Shown: positions 23,765-32,163 of the stretch, one piece after another
How the letters are laid out: each line of letters begins with the position of its first letter
Position numbering within the stretch: position 1 is the first letter of the stretch
From: Sphingomonas hankyongi
Lineage (GTDB): Bacteria; Pseudomonadota; Alphaproteobacteria; Sphingomonadales; Sphingomonadaceae
Assembly: GCF_023516575.1 (NCBI RefSeq)
Contig: NZ_JAMGBE010000003.1
Span: 248,001 to 312,000, forward strand
Reading direction: 5' to 3'
Length of the DNA stretch: 64,000 nucleotides
Made by a program: the position numbers and the translations under genes
Notes under the pieces: model-generated
What the model saw: only the letters and a program-made list of their open reading frames with translations
Told to the model about the DNA's origin: nothing
Databases searched by the model: none

Positions 23765-24487
23765 ATGATCTTCCGCGCCTCCGTATTGACGCTTTACCCG
23801 GACATCTTTCCGGGCCCTCTGGGGACGAGCCTCGCCGGCCGCGCGCTGGAGGAAGGGACCTGGTCGCTGGAAACAAAGAATATCCGCGACTTTGCCACCG
23901 ACAAGCACCGCAGCGTCGACGATACTCCGGCGGGCGGCGGGGCGGGAATGGTGCTGAAGCCTGACGTGCTCGCCGCCGCTCTCGACAGCGTGGCGGACCA
24001 TCGCCCGATGCTCGCCTTGACGCCGCGAGGAACGCCCCTGACGCAGGAGCGCGTGCGCGGCCTTGCGGCCGGCGAGGGCGTCGTTCTGCTGTGCGGACGC
24101 TTCGAGGGTTTCGACGAGCGCATCTTCGAAGCACGAGCCGTAGAACCCGTCTCGGTGGGAGACTATGTGCTCTCCGGCGGTGAGCTTGGGGCGATGGTCA
24201 TCCTCGACGCTTGCGTAAGGCTTCTCCCCGGGGTAATGGGCGCGGCCTCCAGCGGAGAGGAGGAGAGCTTCGAGCAGGGTCTCCTGGAATATCCGCACTA
24301 TACCCGACCAGTGACATGGGAAGGGCGCACGATCCCCGAAGTGCTGCGGTCGGGGGATCATGCGAAGATCGCGGCGTGGCGACACGAACGCGCGGTCGAA
24401 GATACACGGCTAAGGCGGCCGGACCTGATCGAGCGCCACGGGGGCGCATCGCAGGCACCGCCCTCTGGCGCGCAGCGGAAAAAGTAA
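23765..24487 (+). CDS. trmD: tRNA (guanine-N1)-methyltransferase TrmD
   Basis: TrmD methylates G37 of tRNAs with a SPOUT-fold knot using SAM. The 240-aa product starts [17 protein letters not shown] at ATG 23765 and contains the knot sequences [35 protein letters not shown], and the ending DLIERHGG. In-frame upstream ATG 23726 would overlap the start of the minus-strand flavoprotein and lacks homology. rplS follows after 14 bases. Because the rimM-trmD gap is occupied by an opposing gene, trmD needs its own promoter in roughly 40 bases or within the flavoprotein's 5' end. Confidence 0.96.
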   Translation: MIFRASVLTLYPDIFPGPLGTSLAGRALEEGTWSLETKNIRDFATDKHRSVDDTPAGGGAGMVLKPDVLAAALDSVADHRPMLALTPRGTPLTQERVRGLAAGEGVVLLCGRFEGFDERIFEARAVEPVSVGDYVLSGGELGAMVILDACVRLLPGVMGAASSGEEESFEQGLLEYPHYTRPVTWEGRTIPEVLRSGDHAKIAAWRHERAVEDTRLRRPDLIERHGGASQAPPSGAQRKK

Positions 24488-24501
24488 AGGCCTGTAGAGC
24501 A

Positions 24502-24900
24502 ATGAACCTGATCGAGACCCTCGAGCGCGAAGCCATTGACGCGCTGACCAAGGACAAGCCCGTTCCCGAATTCCGCCCCGGCGATACGCTTCGCGTGGGC
24601 GTGAAGGTGATCGAGGGCGACCGCACCCGCGTGCAGGCGTTCGAGGGCGTGTGCATCGCCCGCGCCAACAAGGGCGTCGGATCGAGCTTCACCGTCCGCA
24701 AGATTTCGTTCGGCGAGGGCGTCGAGCGCGTCTTCCCGCTCTATTCCCCGATCATCGACAAGATCGAGGTCGTGCGCCGCGGCGACGTGCGGAGGGCCAA
24801 GCTCTATTACCTGCGTGGCCGCACCGGCAAGGCCGCCCGTATCGCCGAGCGCCGCGACGTCCGCCGCGACGTTCCGGCCGAGAACGCTTCCGAAGCCTGA
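24502..24900 (+). CDS. rplS: 50S ribosomal protein L19
   Basis: This 132-aa protein of the large subunit sits near the 30S interface. It has the typical N-terminal helix ([17 protein letters not shown]), the core [31 protein letters not shown] and the SH3-like ending [24 protein letters not shown]. The last 17 residues ([16 protein letters not shown]) go slightly past the family core. The ATG is 14 bases after trmD, in the standard order trmD-rplS. A weak inverted repeat follows the stop, and a convergent gene begins its 3' end 16 bases on. Confidence 0.97.
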   Translation: MNLIETLEREAIDALTKDKPVPEFRPGDTLRVGVKVIEGDRTRVQAFEGVCIARANKGVGSSFTVRKISFGEGVERVFPLYSPIIDKIEVVRRGDVRRAKLYYLRGRTGKAARIAERRDVRRDVPAENASEA

Positions 24901-24916
24901 GCTTCAGGGCTCTCGC

Positions 24917-25753
24917 TCAATCCTGACGACGGTTGCGGGCCGGGATCGCATCCCGGTCCACCAGCCGCGTGTACAAATGCCAGGTCGAATAGCCGAGCCA
25001 CGGAAGCACCAGCGCGAGCCCTACGAACAGCGGGATCGAGCCGAGCACCAGCAGTGCGCCGACGATCAATCCCCAGCGGATCATCACGCCCATGTTCGAA
25101 TGGGCGGCGCGCCATGACGCCGACACGGCTTCGCTCGCGGTCATGTCGCAGTCGACCAGCATCGGCAGCGAGGCGACGCTGATTGCCAGCACCAGCCAGC
25201 CGAACAGTGCGCCGACGGCTATGCCGGATGCGATCAGCGCCCAGCCCCTCGACGTCATGAAGATGTCGCGGAGGAAGTCGCCGATGGTCGGGTGGGCGAG
25301 CCAGGTGAAGCCCTCCCAGCCGAAGAAGGCGACGTAGAGCGCGCCTGCAGCGAGCAGCCACAAGGCGAAGATCGCCAGCAGAAGGCCGAAGACGATCCCG
25401 ATATCGTCGGCGGATGGGCGCTTGCGGACGTCGAGGAAGTGGCCCCAGTTGGCGTGCTGACCGTTCTCGCGGCGGCGCGCGAGCTCGTAAAAGCCTATCG
25501 CAGCCACCGGTCCCAGGAGCCCGACGCCGGCGACCACCGGCAGGAAGAAAGGCAGGAGCGGCGCGCTGGTTGTCATCACGGCCGCGGCGACGCCGATGAG
25601 CGGGTAGATGAGGCCTACGAAGATGAGATCGCCGCGCATCTCGAGGAAATCGTCAAGCCCCTGACGAAGCGCGATGCGCAAGTCTTCGTCCGTGATCCTG
25701 CGAACCGTTATGCCGGCCGCACGGGCATTATCGCTGGTGTGAACAGTCGCCAT
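24917..25753 (-). CDS. DUF2189 multi-pass membrane protein
   Basis: This 278-aa protein has six predicted helices, among them FVGLIYPLIGVAAAVMTT, LPFFLPVVAGVGLLGPVAAIGFYEL, IVFGLLLAIFALWLLAAGALYVAFFG and SGIAVGALFGWLVLAISVASLPMLVD. The N-terminal ITDEDLRIALRQGLDDFLEMRGD and the central LLGPVAAIGFYELARRRE are characteristic of DUF2189 proteins, whose role is unknown. ATG 25753 was chosen at MATVHTSDN, since upstream residues are low-complexity. It lies 77 bases downstream of the M28 peptidase on the same strand and converges on rplS. Confidence 0.87.
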   Translation of the reverse strand: MATVHTSDNARAAGITVRRITDEDLRIALRQGLDDFLEMRGDLIFVGLIYPLIGVAAAVMTTSAPLLPFFLPVVAGVGLLGPVAAIGFYELARRRENGQHANWGHFLDVRKRPSADDIGIVFGLLLAIFALWLLAAGALYVAFFGWEGFTWLAHPTIGDFLRDIFMTSRGWALIASGIAVGALFGWLVLAISVASLPMLVDCDMTASEAVSASWRAAHSNMGVMIRWGLIVGALLVLGSIPLFVGLALVLPWLGYSTWHLYTRLVDRDAIPARNRRQD

Positions 25754-25830
25754 GACACCTCCTATTCGGTGCCGTCCGGCATCACCCGCCGGGCGCCTCG
25801 GCATGCTTTACCAGAAATGGCGTGAGTCGG

Positions 25831-28032
25831 TCAGAATTTCACGCGATCGAGGGAAATCGTCGAGTCCGGCGCATATTGAGGATGCGCATTTACGGGGCGC
25901 GCGTTCACCAGCGTGCGGCCTTGCGGCGGCAGTCCGAAGCGCGTCGCTATGACCTCCGCCTCTATGGGCTGGCGATCCGCAAGCAGGGCCTCGACCACGA
26001 AGCCCTCGCAGGTGCGACCCGAGCAGCGCACGACCGCTTTGTCCGGTTCACCCTTAGTGGGAATGCGCTCCAGCTGGCCGGGACGTCCGAGCGCGACCAA
26101 CATGGTCCTCTCGTCAAAGCGGATAGCCACTGCGTTGGCTCCGCCAGGCGACACCGCGATGCGGACGCGGCGACCCTGGCCCTCGTTCCTGCCGTCGATC
26201 AGCCGCGCCTGGGGAAGCGGCACGTCAAGGTCTGGAGCGTCCGCGATCCAGCGCGTGCGCCCGTTGTACGGGAGGATGCCCCGGCTCCATTTGCCCGGAA
26301 ATCCGGCGGGCAGTGGAGCCTGCTTGGTCGCCACCGCCCATTTCGCTTCTCGGCGATCGAGATCGCGGAAATAATCGATCGTGAAGGCCGCCGGCCGCTC
26401 GCTGCTCGAGCGGGGGAGGGCCAGGGCCATCACGCAAAGCGCCAGCATGCCGACGAGCGATGCGGCGACGGTGGGACGGAGACGCTGGGGATCGGTCTCG
26501 ACGAGAGCAGGCAGCGCCGAGAGCGCCGCAAGGGGCGCGACCGCCCAGAGTGGGCCGTCGATGAGAAGCATCTCGATCTGGGCGAGCAATTGCGCGAACA
26601 TGACGAACTGCACGGCAATTGCGACCGTGTTCAGGACGGTCCCCGCTGCCCTGGATCGGTGCGCGGCGGCGATGCCCAGTAAGGCAATGGCCGGAGCAAA
26701 AAGAAAAAAGATCATGGCTCCTGGAACGACGATGCTTGTGACCGCACCCAGCAAGAGAATGAGCAGCCAGACGGCAGGCCGGGCCTGTGCGAGATCGATC
26801 CCTCTACCCCAGCGCGCCCAGGTGGCGGTCATCGCCGCGAGCAGGGCTGCATAAATGCCGAGGTAGGTGGCCAGGGGATAGGCTCGCCAGAAGTCGCCTG
26901 CGCGCATCGAGGTTAGCGCAAAGCCGAGCAGCCCTGCCGCAACGGTTCCGCTCAATGCCATGGCAACAGCGACGATCAGCGGCCTGCGATATGCGCGCTG
27001 GTGCCACGCAACGAATGCGGACACCAGCAGCAACAGCCCGACCGCAGTTGCCGCTACGGCGATCGGAACCCGGATGAACCAGCGTCCCGCAATGTCTGTG
27101 AATACAGCCCGGTCGGCGTGAACCGCCGCGGGCTCAGGAATGCCTGCCAGAGCGCGGGTGGCGCCGAGCACTTCACTACCCATGTGCGCGACGCTTCGGC
27201 GGTCGAGCGAAGCTACCGTATCGCCTGGCGTATGATAGCGTGTCTCATTGCCGATGATCGCGTAGTTGAGAATGGTCCAGCCGGCGGGCTTTAACTCGAC
27301 AACGTCGGTGTAATTGGGGATCAGCTTCGCAAAATCGGTACTGAGGGAATTGGCAAAGGGACGCGTCGAAGCACTCGCATAGGCCGAAATAGCCGGTCCG
27401 TTCGGCTCGCTAGTCTCGAACATCGTCGCAGGCCCGGTCACACCACGCGCTTCGACGTTGATCAGCGAATTGACCTGCCTTGCCAGCGGGTCGCCGCTCA
27501 TGAAGGCGGACGACCCATTGAGGCCGAACTCTTCGCCCTCGTTGAACAGGAAAGTTACCGGACGAGGCGGCGGCGAACTCTGCAAGACGGCAGCGACTTC
27601 CAGCAATGTCGCTACCCCGATCCCGTCGTCGGCCGCTCCGGGCCCCGTCGGAGTGCTATCGTAATGCGCGTCGAGCAACACATGCCTGCCTGGCCGCTCT
27701 GCTCCGACGGTCGCGACGACGTTCCGAACTCGCGAGCAGCTGACGACGCGCGATCCGGGAAGCGCGCTGCAATCGACTGCGTCGCGGACCAGTGGCTGCA
27801 GTCCGACGCCCCGCAGCTCGGCGATGAGCCGGTCGCGCACCGCATCCCCCGCATCGCTGTCCACGGGATGCGGGCGCTGATCGCCGAGGATCCGCTGCAG
27901 CCGCGCGACAGCTCGGTCCACATCGAACTCGCCCGCGTTGGGAAGAGCGGGGGGCGCAATGAGAGCCCCCTTCACGGCGAAGCCGGCCAAGAGGAGCCCG
28001 ACCACCAGCAAACCCCGCCACCAACCGCCCAT
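25831..28032 (-). CDS. M28-family zinc peptidase with multi-pass membrane domain
   Basis: The 733-aa protein starts MGGWWRGLLVVGLLLAGFAVKG, a signal anchor. The catalytic domain (about residues 40-310) keeps M28 ligands: LLDAHYDSTPTGPGAADDGIGVATL (His, Asp), FLFNEGEEFGLNG (Glu pair), NVEARGVTG and RYHTPGDT (His). It is followed by eight or nine membrane helices (330-560) and a C-terminal domain with no recognised fold. Active site and tail are likely periplasmic. M28 enzymes are usually aminopeptidases. An upstream in-frame extension to 28578 overlaps asd and is rejected. It diverges from asd over 111 bases. Confidence 0.9.
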   Translation of the reverse strand: MGGWWRGLLVVGLLLAGFAVKGALIAPPALPNAGEFDVDRAVARLQRILGDQRPHPVDSDAGDAVRDRLIAELRGVGLQPLVRDAVDCSALPGSRVVSCSRVRNVVATVGAERPGRHVLLDAHYDSTPTGPGAADDGIGVATLLEVAAVLQSSPPPRPVTFLFNEGEEFGLNGSSAFMSGDPLARQVNSLINVEARGVTGPATMFETSEPNGPAISAYASASTRPFANSLSTDFAKLIPNYTDVVELKPAGWTILNYAIIGNETRYHTPGDTVASLDRRSVAHMGSEVLGATRALAGIPEPAAVHADRAVFTDIAGRWFIRVPIAVAATAVGLLLLVSAFVAWHQRAYRRPLIVAVAMALSGTVAAGLLGFALTSMRAGDFWRAYPLATYLGIYAALLAAMTATWARWGRGIDLAQARPAVWLLILLLGAVTSIVVPGAMIFFLFAPAIALLGIAAAHRSRAAGTVLNTVAIAVQFVMFAQLLAQIEMLLIDGPLWAVAPLAALSALPALVETDPQRLRPTVAASLVGMLALCVMALALPRSSSERPAAFTIDYFRDLDRREAKWAVATKQAPLPAGFPGKWSRGILPYNGRTRWIADAPDLDVPLPQARLIDGRNEGQGRRVRIAVSPGGANAVAIRFDERTMLVALGRPGQLERIPTKGEPDKAVVRCSGRTCEGFVVEALLADRQPIEAEVIATRFGLPPQGRTLVNARPVNAHPQYAPDSTISLDRVKF

Positions 28033-28143
28033 GTCGGCTCCCCCTCTGCAGACGCATACTGCCAGCTTCGTTCGCGTTGACAATTCGCCGGTCCAAGCCC
28101 ACTTCGCCGCCACTCCAGCGAGATAGAGAAGGCAGGCAGGTAC

Positions 28144-29172
28144 ATGGGCTACCGGGTCGCGGTTGTCGGAGCCACCGGCAACGTCGGTCGCGAAATCTTG
28201 AACATCCTGGCCGAGCGGCAATTCCCGCTCGACGAGCTGGCTGCCGTCGCATCCGCTCGTTCGACCGGGGACGTCATTGATTTCGGCGACAGCGGCGAAG
28301 AGCTCCGCGTAAAGAATCTCGAGCATTTCGACTTCGCCGGATGGGACATGGCCCTGTTCGCCGCGGGCTCGAGCGTTTCGAAGGAATTCGTGCCCAAGGC
28401 AGCTGCGGCCGGCTGCACCGTGATCGACAACAGCTCGCTCTATCGCATGGACCCGGACGTTCCCTTGATCGTGCCGGAGGTCAATTCGCAGGCGCTGGCC
28501 GGCTACACAAAGAAGAACATCATCGCGAACCCCAACTGCTCCACTGCCCAGCTCGTGGTCGCATTGAAGCCGCTGCACGACGCGGCGAAGATCAAGCGCG
28601 TGGTCGTCGCGACCTATCAGTCGGTTTCAGGCACCGGGAAATCCGGGATGGACGAGCTCTTCGAGCAATCGCGCAACATCTTCGTCGGCGACCCCAACGA
28701 GCCGAAGGTCTATCCCAAGCAGATTGCCTTCAACGTCATCCCGCATGCCGGGGACTTCCTCGACGACGGATCGACGACCGAGGAGTGGAAGATGGTCGTC
28801 GAGACCAAGAAGATCCTCGACCCAACGATCAAGCTCACAGCGACGTGCGTGCGCGTACCGGTGTTCGTCAGCCATAGCGAGGCGGTGAACATCGAGTTCG
28901 AGAATGAGATTTCGGCGGACGAAGCGCGCAACATCCTGCGCGAGGCGCCGGGCGTCATGGTCGTCGATAAGCGCGAAGCCGGGGGATATGTGACGCCGGT
29001 CGAAGCGGTTGGCGAGTATGCGACCTACGTCAGCCGCATCCGCGAAGACCCGACGGTCGAGAACGGCCTCTCCCTATGGGTGGTGAGCGACAACCTTCGC
29101 AAGGGCGCGGCTCTCAACGCGGTCCAGATCGCCGAGCTGCTAGGCCGAAAGCACCTGAAGAAGGCCGCCTGA
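28144..29172 (+). CDS. asd: Aspartate-semialdehyde dehydrogenase
   Basis: It reduces aspartyl phosphate to aspartate semialdehyde with NADPH, the branch point to lysine/diaminopimelate, threonine and methionine. The 342-aa protein has the nucleotide loop VAVVGATGNVGRE, catalytic Cys in NPNCSTAQLV and substrate segments NVIPHAGDF and RVPVFVSHSEAVNIE. No gene of the same pathway is adjacent, but dapF is in the window. ATG 28144 is preceded by an AGGCAGG-like site. It diverges from the M28 peptidase and runs into a convergent hydroxylase three bases past the stop. Confidence 0.97.
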   Translation: MGYRVAVVGATGNVGREILNILAERQFPLDELAAVASARSTGDVIDFGDSGEELRVKNLEHFDFAGWDMALFAAGSSVSKEFVPKAAAAGCTVIDNSSLYRMDPDVPLIVPEVNSQALAGYTKKNIIANPNCSTAQLVVALKPLHDAAKIKRVVVATYQSVSGTGKSGMDELFEQSRNIFVGDPNEPKVYPKQIAFNVIPHAGDFLDDGSTTEEWKMVVETKKILDPTIKLTATCVRVPVFVSHSEAVNIEFENEISADEARNILREAPGVMVVDKREAGGYVTPVEAVGEYATYVSRIREDPTVENGLSLWVVSDNLRKGAALNAVQIAELLGRKHLKKAA

Positions 29173-29175
29173 GCC

Positions 29176-29838
29176 TCAGGGATTGTCGGCCCAATGGCGC
29201 AGTAGCTGGTTCTGGATCAGCTGCATCATCGTGAAATTCTCGGGCTGCATATTCAGCCCTTCCAGCGCCGCCACTTCGTTGAGATTGTAGAGCAGGTTGC
29301 GCCGGAACGGGTCCTGGATCCGGCTTTGGATGAACGTGATGGCGACCAGCCTTTCGCCCTTCGTGACAGGTTCGACCTCATGGAGCGTGTCTGACGGGTA
29401 GACGATCGCCTCACCCGGCTTCAGCTTGAAGTTGAGGTCGGCGTCGCCGAGCCGAATGTGAAGCGCGCCTCCCTCATAGCTCTCGGGCTCGTTGAGAAAG
29501 ATCGTGCAGCTGATGTCCGAGCGCAGGCCGCCGGTGGGCAATTGCATGAAGGCCGCGTCGGTGTGCAGCCCATATTTCATGCCCGGCTTGTAGCGGGTGA
29601 TCAACGGAGGGGCGATCTTCACCGGAAAGGCGAAATTCAGCATTTCCTCACTGCGAATGAGCGCAGCGTGCAGCAATTGCGCGCTGCGCTGGTACGTCGC
29701 CTGGTCGTGGAGCTGCTCGTTCTGCTTCGCCGTGTTGTGCGGGTTGGAAAAGCGTCCATCGACGAAGGGGGCCGAGGCCGCGATGTTACGGCATTCCTCG
29801 ACCTCCTGCGGGGTCAGGATCGGCAGGACTTTATACAT
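29176..29838 (-). CDS. Fe(II)/2-oxoglutarate dioxygenase of the PiuC (PKHD hydroxylase) family
   Basis: This 220-aa enzyme matches PiuC/YbiX: MYKVLPILTPQEVEECRNIAASAPFVDGRFSN at the start, with Fe ligands in YGLHTDAAFM (HxD) and LHEVEPV (His), and 2-oxoglutarate Arg in KGERLVAITFIQS. The GDADLNFKLKPGEAIVYPSDTLHEV block is conserved. In other bacteria such enzymes often sit beside TonB-dependent siderophore receptors; none is next to this one. Its start touches the stop of the sulfotransferase-like gene with no gap, so they are an operon. The substrate is unknown. Confidence 0.9.
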   Translation of the reverse strand: MYKVLPILTPQEVEECRNIAASAPFVDGRFSNPHNTAKQNEQLHDQATYQRSAQLLHAALIRSEEMLNFAFPVKIAPPLITRYKPGMKYGLHTDAAFMQLPTGGLRSDISCTIFLNEPESYEGGALHIRLGDADLNFKLKPGEAIVYPSDTLHEVEPVTKGERLVAITFIQSRIQDPFRRNLLYNLNEVAALEGLNMQPENFTMMQLIQNQLLRHWADNP

Positions 29839-30861
29839 TCAGGCCTCTGACGTGGATCGTTGGAGCGCGCGCGCGAGCAGCGGCGACTCCTGCGCTGCAT
29901 CCTCCAGCATGGCAAGGGCATCGCTTATGTCTCGGGCACGTTCCTGCGCGGCTTCGGCTATGACTTCGCGGCGAAGCGCGGGCGTGTAGCCATGTTCGAC
30001 CGCCTTTGAGTAGCGGCGGGTGAGCGGCCCTGTGGCGATGCCGTCGATTTCCTCCGCCGAGGCATCAAATCCGAAGAATTGGCTCGACGTTTCGAGCGCC
30101 CCCCGCAGATCTTCGAGCGCTCGGTCGAAATCCATCCAGCGAACCTGATCGGCCTTTAGCACCTCCGCCGCAGCCTCGAGCGAGCTCATCTCGCACGCCC
30201 AGGCCGCCGCCGCCTGGTGCGCTTGAGTGGGGAGATCGGCAGGCAAGCCGAAGATGCGGCCGGCCGACCGTTTTTCACGGCTCGAAGCGTAGGCCGCGAG
30301 CTCCTGCAGAGATGCCGGTCCTGCGAGGATGGAAGCGATGTACTGAGGTGCGGTGGCGTACATGAAGATCGCTCGCCTCGTTTCCCCCATCAGCTCCGTC
30401 GCGATCTCGCTGACGAAGCTCGTCGCTTTCACCAGGGCGAGCTGGCCCGAACGAAAGGTTCGAGAGAAGAGGGCAGGAGCCGCCTTGCTGAATTCCCCAC
30501 GATGCTCCGAGGGCAGCACCGCGACGTCGCGGAGGAATCGCGGCTCACGCACCGAAAGCACGCCGGTCAATTCTCCGAGAAGCCGTGCAATCAGCGTCGA
30601 GCCGACATGCCCGATGTGAAAGATCCAGCGCGCGTCGGTTCTGCCGATCCGCGGAACCGAATCCGCGATCCTTACCCACGGAACAACCCGGAAGTCCCGC
30701 GGCGCCTGGAGCATGCGATCGTCGAGAAAGCTGGCCGTGCGATAGGCTTCTTCGTCCATGGCGATGAGCCGGACACCCTGGGAAGCCGGATCGAGCGCCT
30801 GAACGAGCCAGCGCGCGTCGCGAGCGATCTCCTCCGTGCTGGGTGGCGGCAAGCTGGACAT
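29839..30861 (-). CDS. Sulfotransferase-like P-loop protein
   Basis: This 340-aa protein has a P-loop-like start of the sulfotransferase fold after an N-terminal region: WIFHIGHVGSTLIARLLGELTGVLSVREPRFLRDV resembles the PAPS-binding 5'-phosphosulfate loop and the following acidic Glu-Pro segment. AIFMYATAPQYIASILAG and the later DFDRALEDLRGALETSSQFFGF fit the 3'-phosphate-binding region loosely. Activity is not proven: the key Lys/Arg of the loop is not obvious, as the loop reads GHVGST. It is translationally joined to the dioxygenase gene. ATG 30861 starts MSSLPPPSTEEIARDAR; a longer frame lacks support. Confidence 0.75.
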   Translation of the reverse strand: MSSLPPPSTEEIARDARWLVQALDPASQGVRLIAMDEEAYRTASFLDDRMLQAPRDFRVVPWVRIADSVPRIGRTDARWIFHIGHVGSTLIARLLGELTGVLSVREPRFLRDVAVLPSEHRGEFSKAAPALFSRTFRSGQLALVKATSFVSEIATELMGETRRAIFMYATAPQYIASILAGPASLQELAAYASSREKRSAGRIFGLPADLPTQAHQAAAAWACEMSSLEAAAEVLKADQVRWMDFDRALEDLRGALETSSQFFGFDASAEEIDGIATGPLTRRYSKAVEHGYTPALRREVIAEAAQERARDISDALAMLEDAAQESPLLARALQRSTSEA

Positions 30862-30908
30862 GCGACCCCTTAGCCTTGCAGTAGGCCGCGAACCAAGGAG
30901 GGACGACG

Positions 30909-31355
30909 ATGAGCGATCAGATGGCGGGCGGGTGCGCTTGCGGGCGGGTGCGCTACACGGTCGCGGTCCACGACGACGATGCCTATCTCTGCCACTGCCG
31001 CATGTGCCAGCGATCGACGGGTTCGGTCTCAATCGCTTCCAAGAATGTGAAGCAGGCGGAGCTGTGCTGGGACGGGGAGCCGGACTGGTACGACAGCTCT
31101 CCGATCGCGGTCCGGCCCTATTGTCGTGAATGCGGGACGTCCTTCGGTTTCAAGTTCAAGGATGGCAGCGAGAACATCGACCTGACCGTCGCGTCGTTCG
31201 ACGATCCGTCACGTTTCGAGCCGAAACATCATTTCGGCGCGGAGAGCATGCACAGACAGTGGCTCAACACCGAAGGCCTCAAGGAGATACGCACGGACGA
31301 ATATAAGAAGCTCGTCGACAAATGGGTCGAGGCGACTGGCGAATTCCCGGGATGA
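30909..31355 (+). CDS. GFA-family (CENP-V/Gfa) zinc-binding protein
   Basis: This 148-aa protein has the Cys pattern of the GFA family: GGCACGRVRY, CHCRMCQRSTGS and PYCRECGTSFGF, which bind two zinc ions in the glutathione-dependent formaldehyde-activating fold. Many members are not proven to act on formaldehyde, so no substrate is claimed. The ATG at 30909 has AAGGAGGGAC upstream. The stop overlaps the following hydrolase gene by ATGA, so the pair is co-translated. It diverges from the sulfotransferase-like gene. Confidence 0.9.
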   Translation: MSDQMAGGCACGRVRYTVAVHDDDAYLCHCRMCQRSTGSVSIASKNVKQAELCWDGEPDWYDSSPIAVRPYCRECGTSFGFKFKDGSENIDLTVASFDDPSRFEPKHHFGAESMHRQWLNTEGLKEIRTDEYKKLVDKWVEATGEFPG

Positions 31356-32110
31356 GCGAAGCCGTGCTTCATCGCTGGACTGCGTCCGACGGAGTCGAGC
31401 TGGCTTACCATGAAATGGGCGAGGGCAGGCCAGTGATCCTGCTCCATGGCCTGTTCTCCGACGCGAATATGAACTGGATCAAGTTCGGCCATGCCGCGCG
31501 CATCTCGGGCGAGGGATTTCGAGTCATCATGCCCGACCATCGCGCTCATGGGCAGAGCGGCAAGCCGCACGGCGCCGAGCATTATCCCAAAGGGATCCTG
31601 GCGCGAGACCTGCGCGAGCTGGTGGCCCATCTCGGGCTGACGGAATTCGACCTCGGCGGCTTTTCGCTTGGCGCGCGGACCACGGTCGAAGCCGTGGGCG
31701 AGGGGCTCCGTCCGCGTCGCGCGATCCTCGGCGGAGCCGGGCTAGAAGGCCTCCGGAACTGGAAGCGGCGCAAGACCTTCTTCCTCGAGACCATCGCGCT
31801 GTTCGACAAGGTCCAGCGTGGCGATCCGCACTGGCTGTCGATCCAGTTCATGAAAAGCCAGAAGGTCGATCGGGTCGCCGCCGGCAATTTACTGGAAACG
31901 TTCGAGGATGCCTTCATGCAATGGCTGGATGCATTCACGATGCCGACGCTCGTCGTTTGCGGTAGCGAGGATCACGACAACGGTTCGGCCGAGGAGCTCG
32001 CGAATGTCCTCCCTAACGCTGAGTTTCGCGAAGTGCCCGGGACGCACATGAGCTCCGTGACCAAGCCGCAGTTCGGCGAAGCGATCGCCAGTTTCCTGAG
32101 CGCCGCTTGA
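31352..32110 (+). CDS. Alpha/beta hydrolase
   Basis: This 252-aa protein shows the alpha/beta hydrolase fold: oxyanion segment VILLHGLFSDANMNW, nucleophile elbow GGFSLGARTT (Ser), acid Asp in VVCGSEDHDNG and catalytic His in VPGTHMSSV. A cap domain fills residues 140-195. Substrate is unknown; esterase, lipase or haloperoxidase-like roles are all possible. ATG 31352 overlaps the GFA stop (ATGA), suggesting they work on the same pathway. Confidence 0.92.
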   Translation: MSEAVLHRWTASDGVELAYHEMGEGRPVILLHGLFSDANMNWIKFGHAARISGEGFRVIMPDHRAHGQSGKPHGAEHYPKGILARDLRELVAHLGLTEFDLGGFSLGARTTVEAVGEGLRPRRAILGGAGLEGLRNWKRRKTFFLETIALFDKVQRGDPHWLSIQFMKSQKVDRVAAGNLLETFEDAFMQWLDAFTMPTLVVCGSEDHDNGSAEELANVLPNAEFREVPGTHMSSVTKPQFGEAIASFLSAA

Positions 32111-32163
32111 CGCAGCGCCATTCGCTGTTCAGTCGGCATCGGCTCGTTCCTGGGGAGAGGAAG

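Noticed and set aside
22274-24900. Recent horizontal insertion of the flavoprotein gene between rimM and trmD
   Set aside because: No flanking repeats, integrase, tRNA or base-composition shift is visible; codon use resembles neighbours. Kept only as an unusual gene order.
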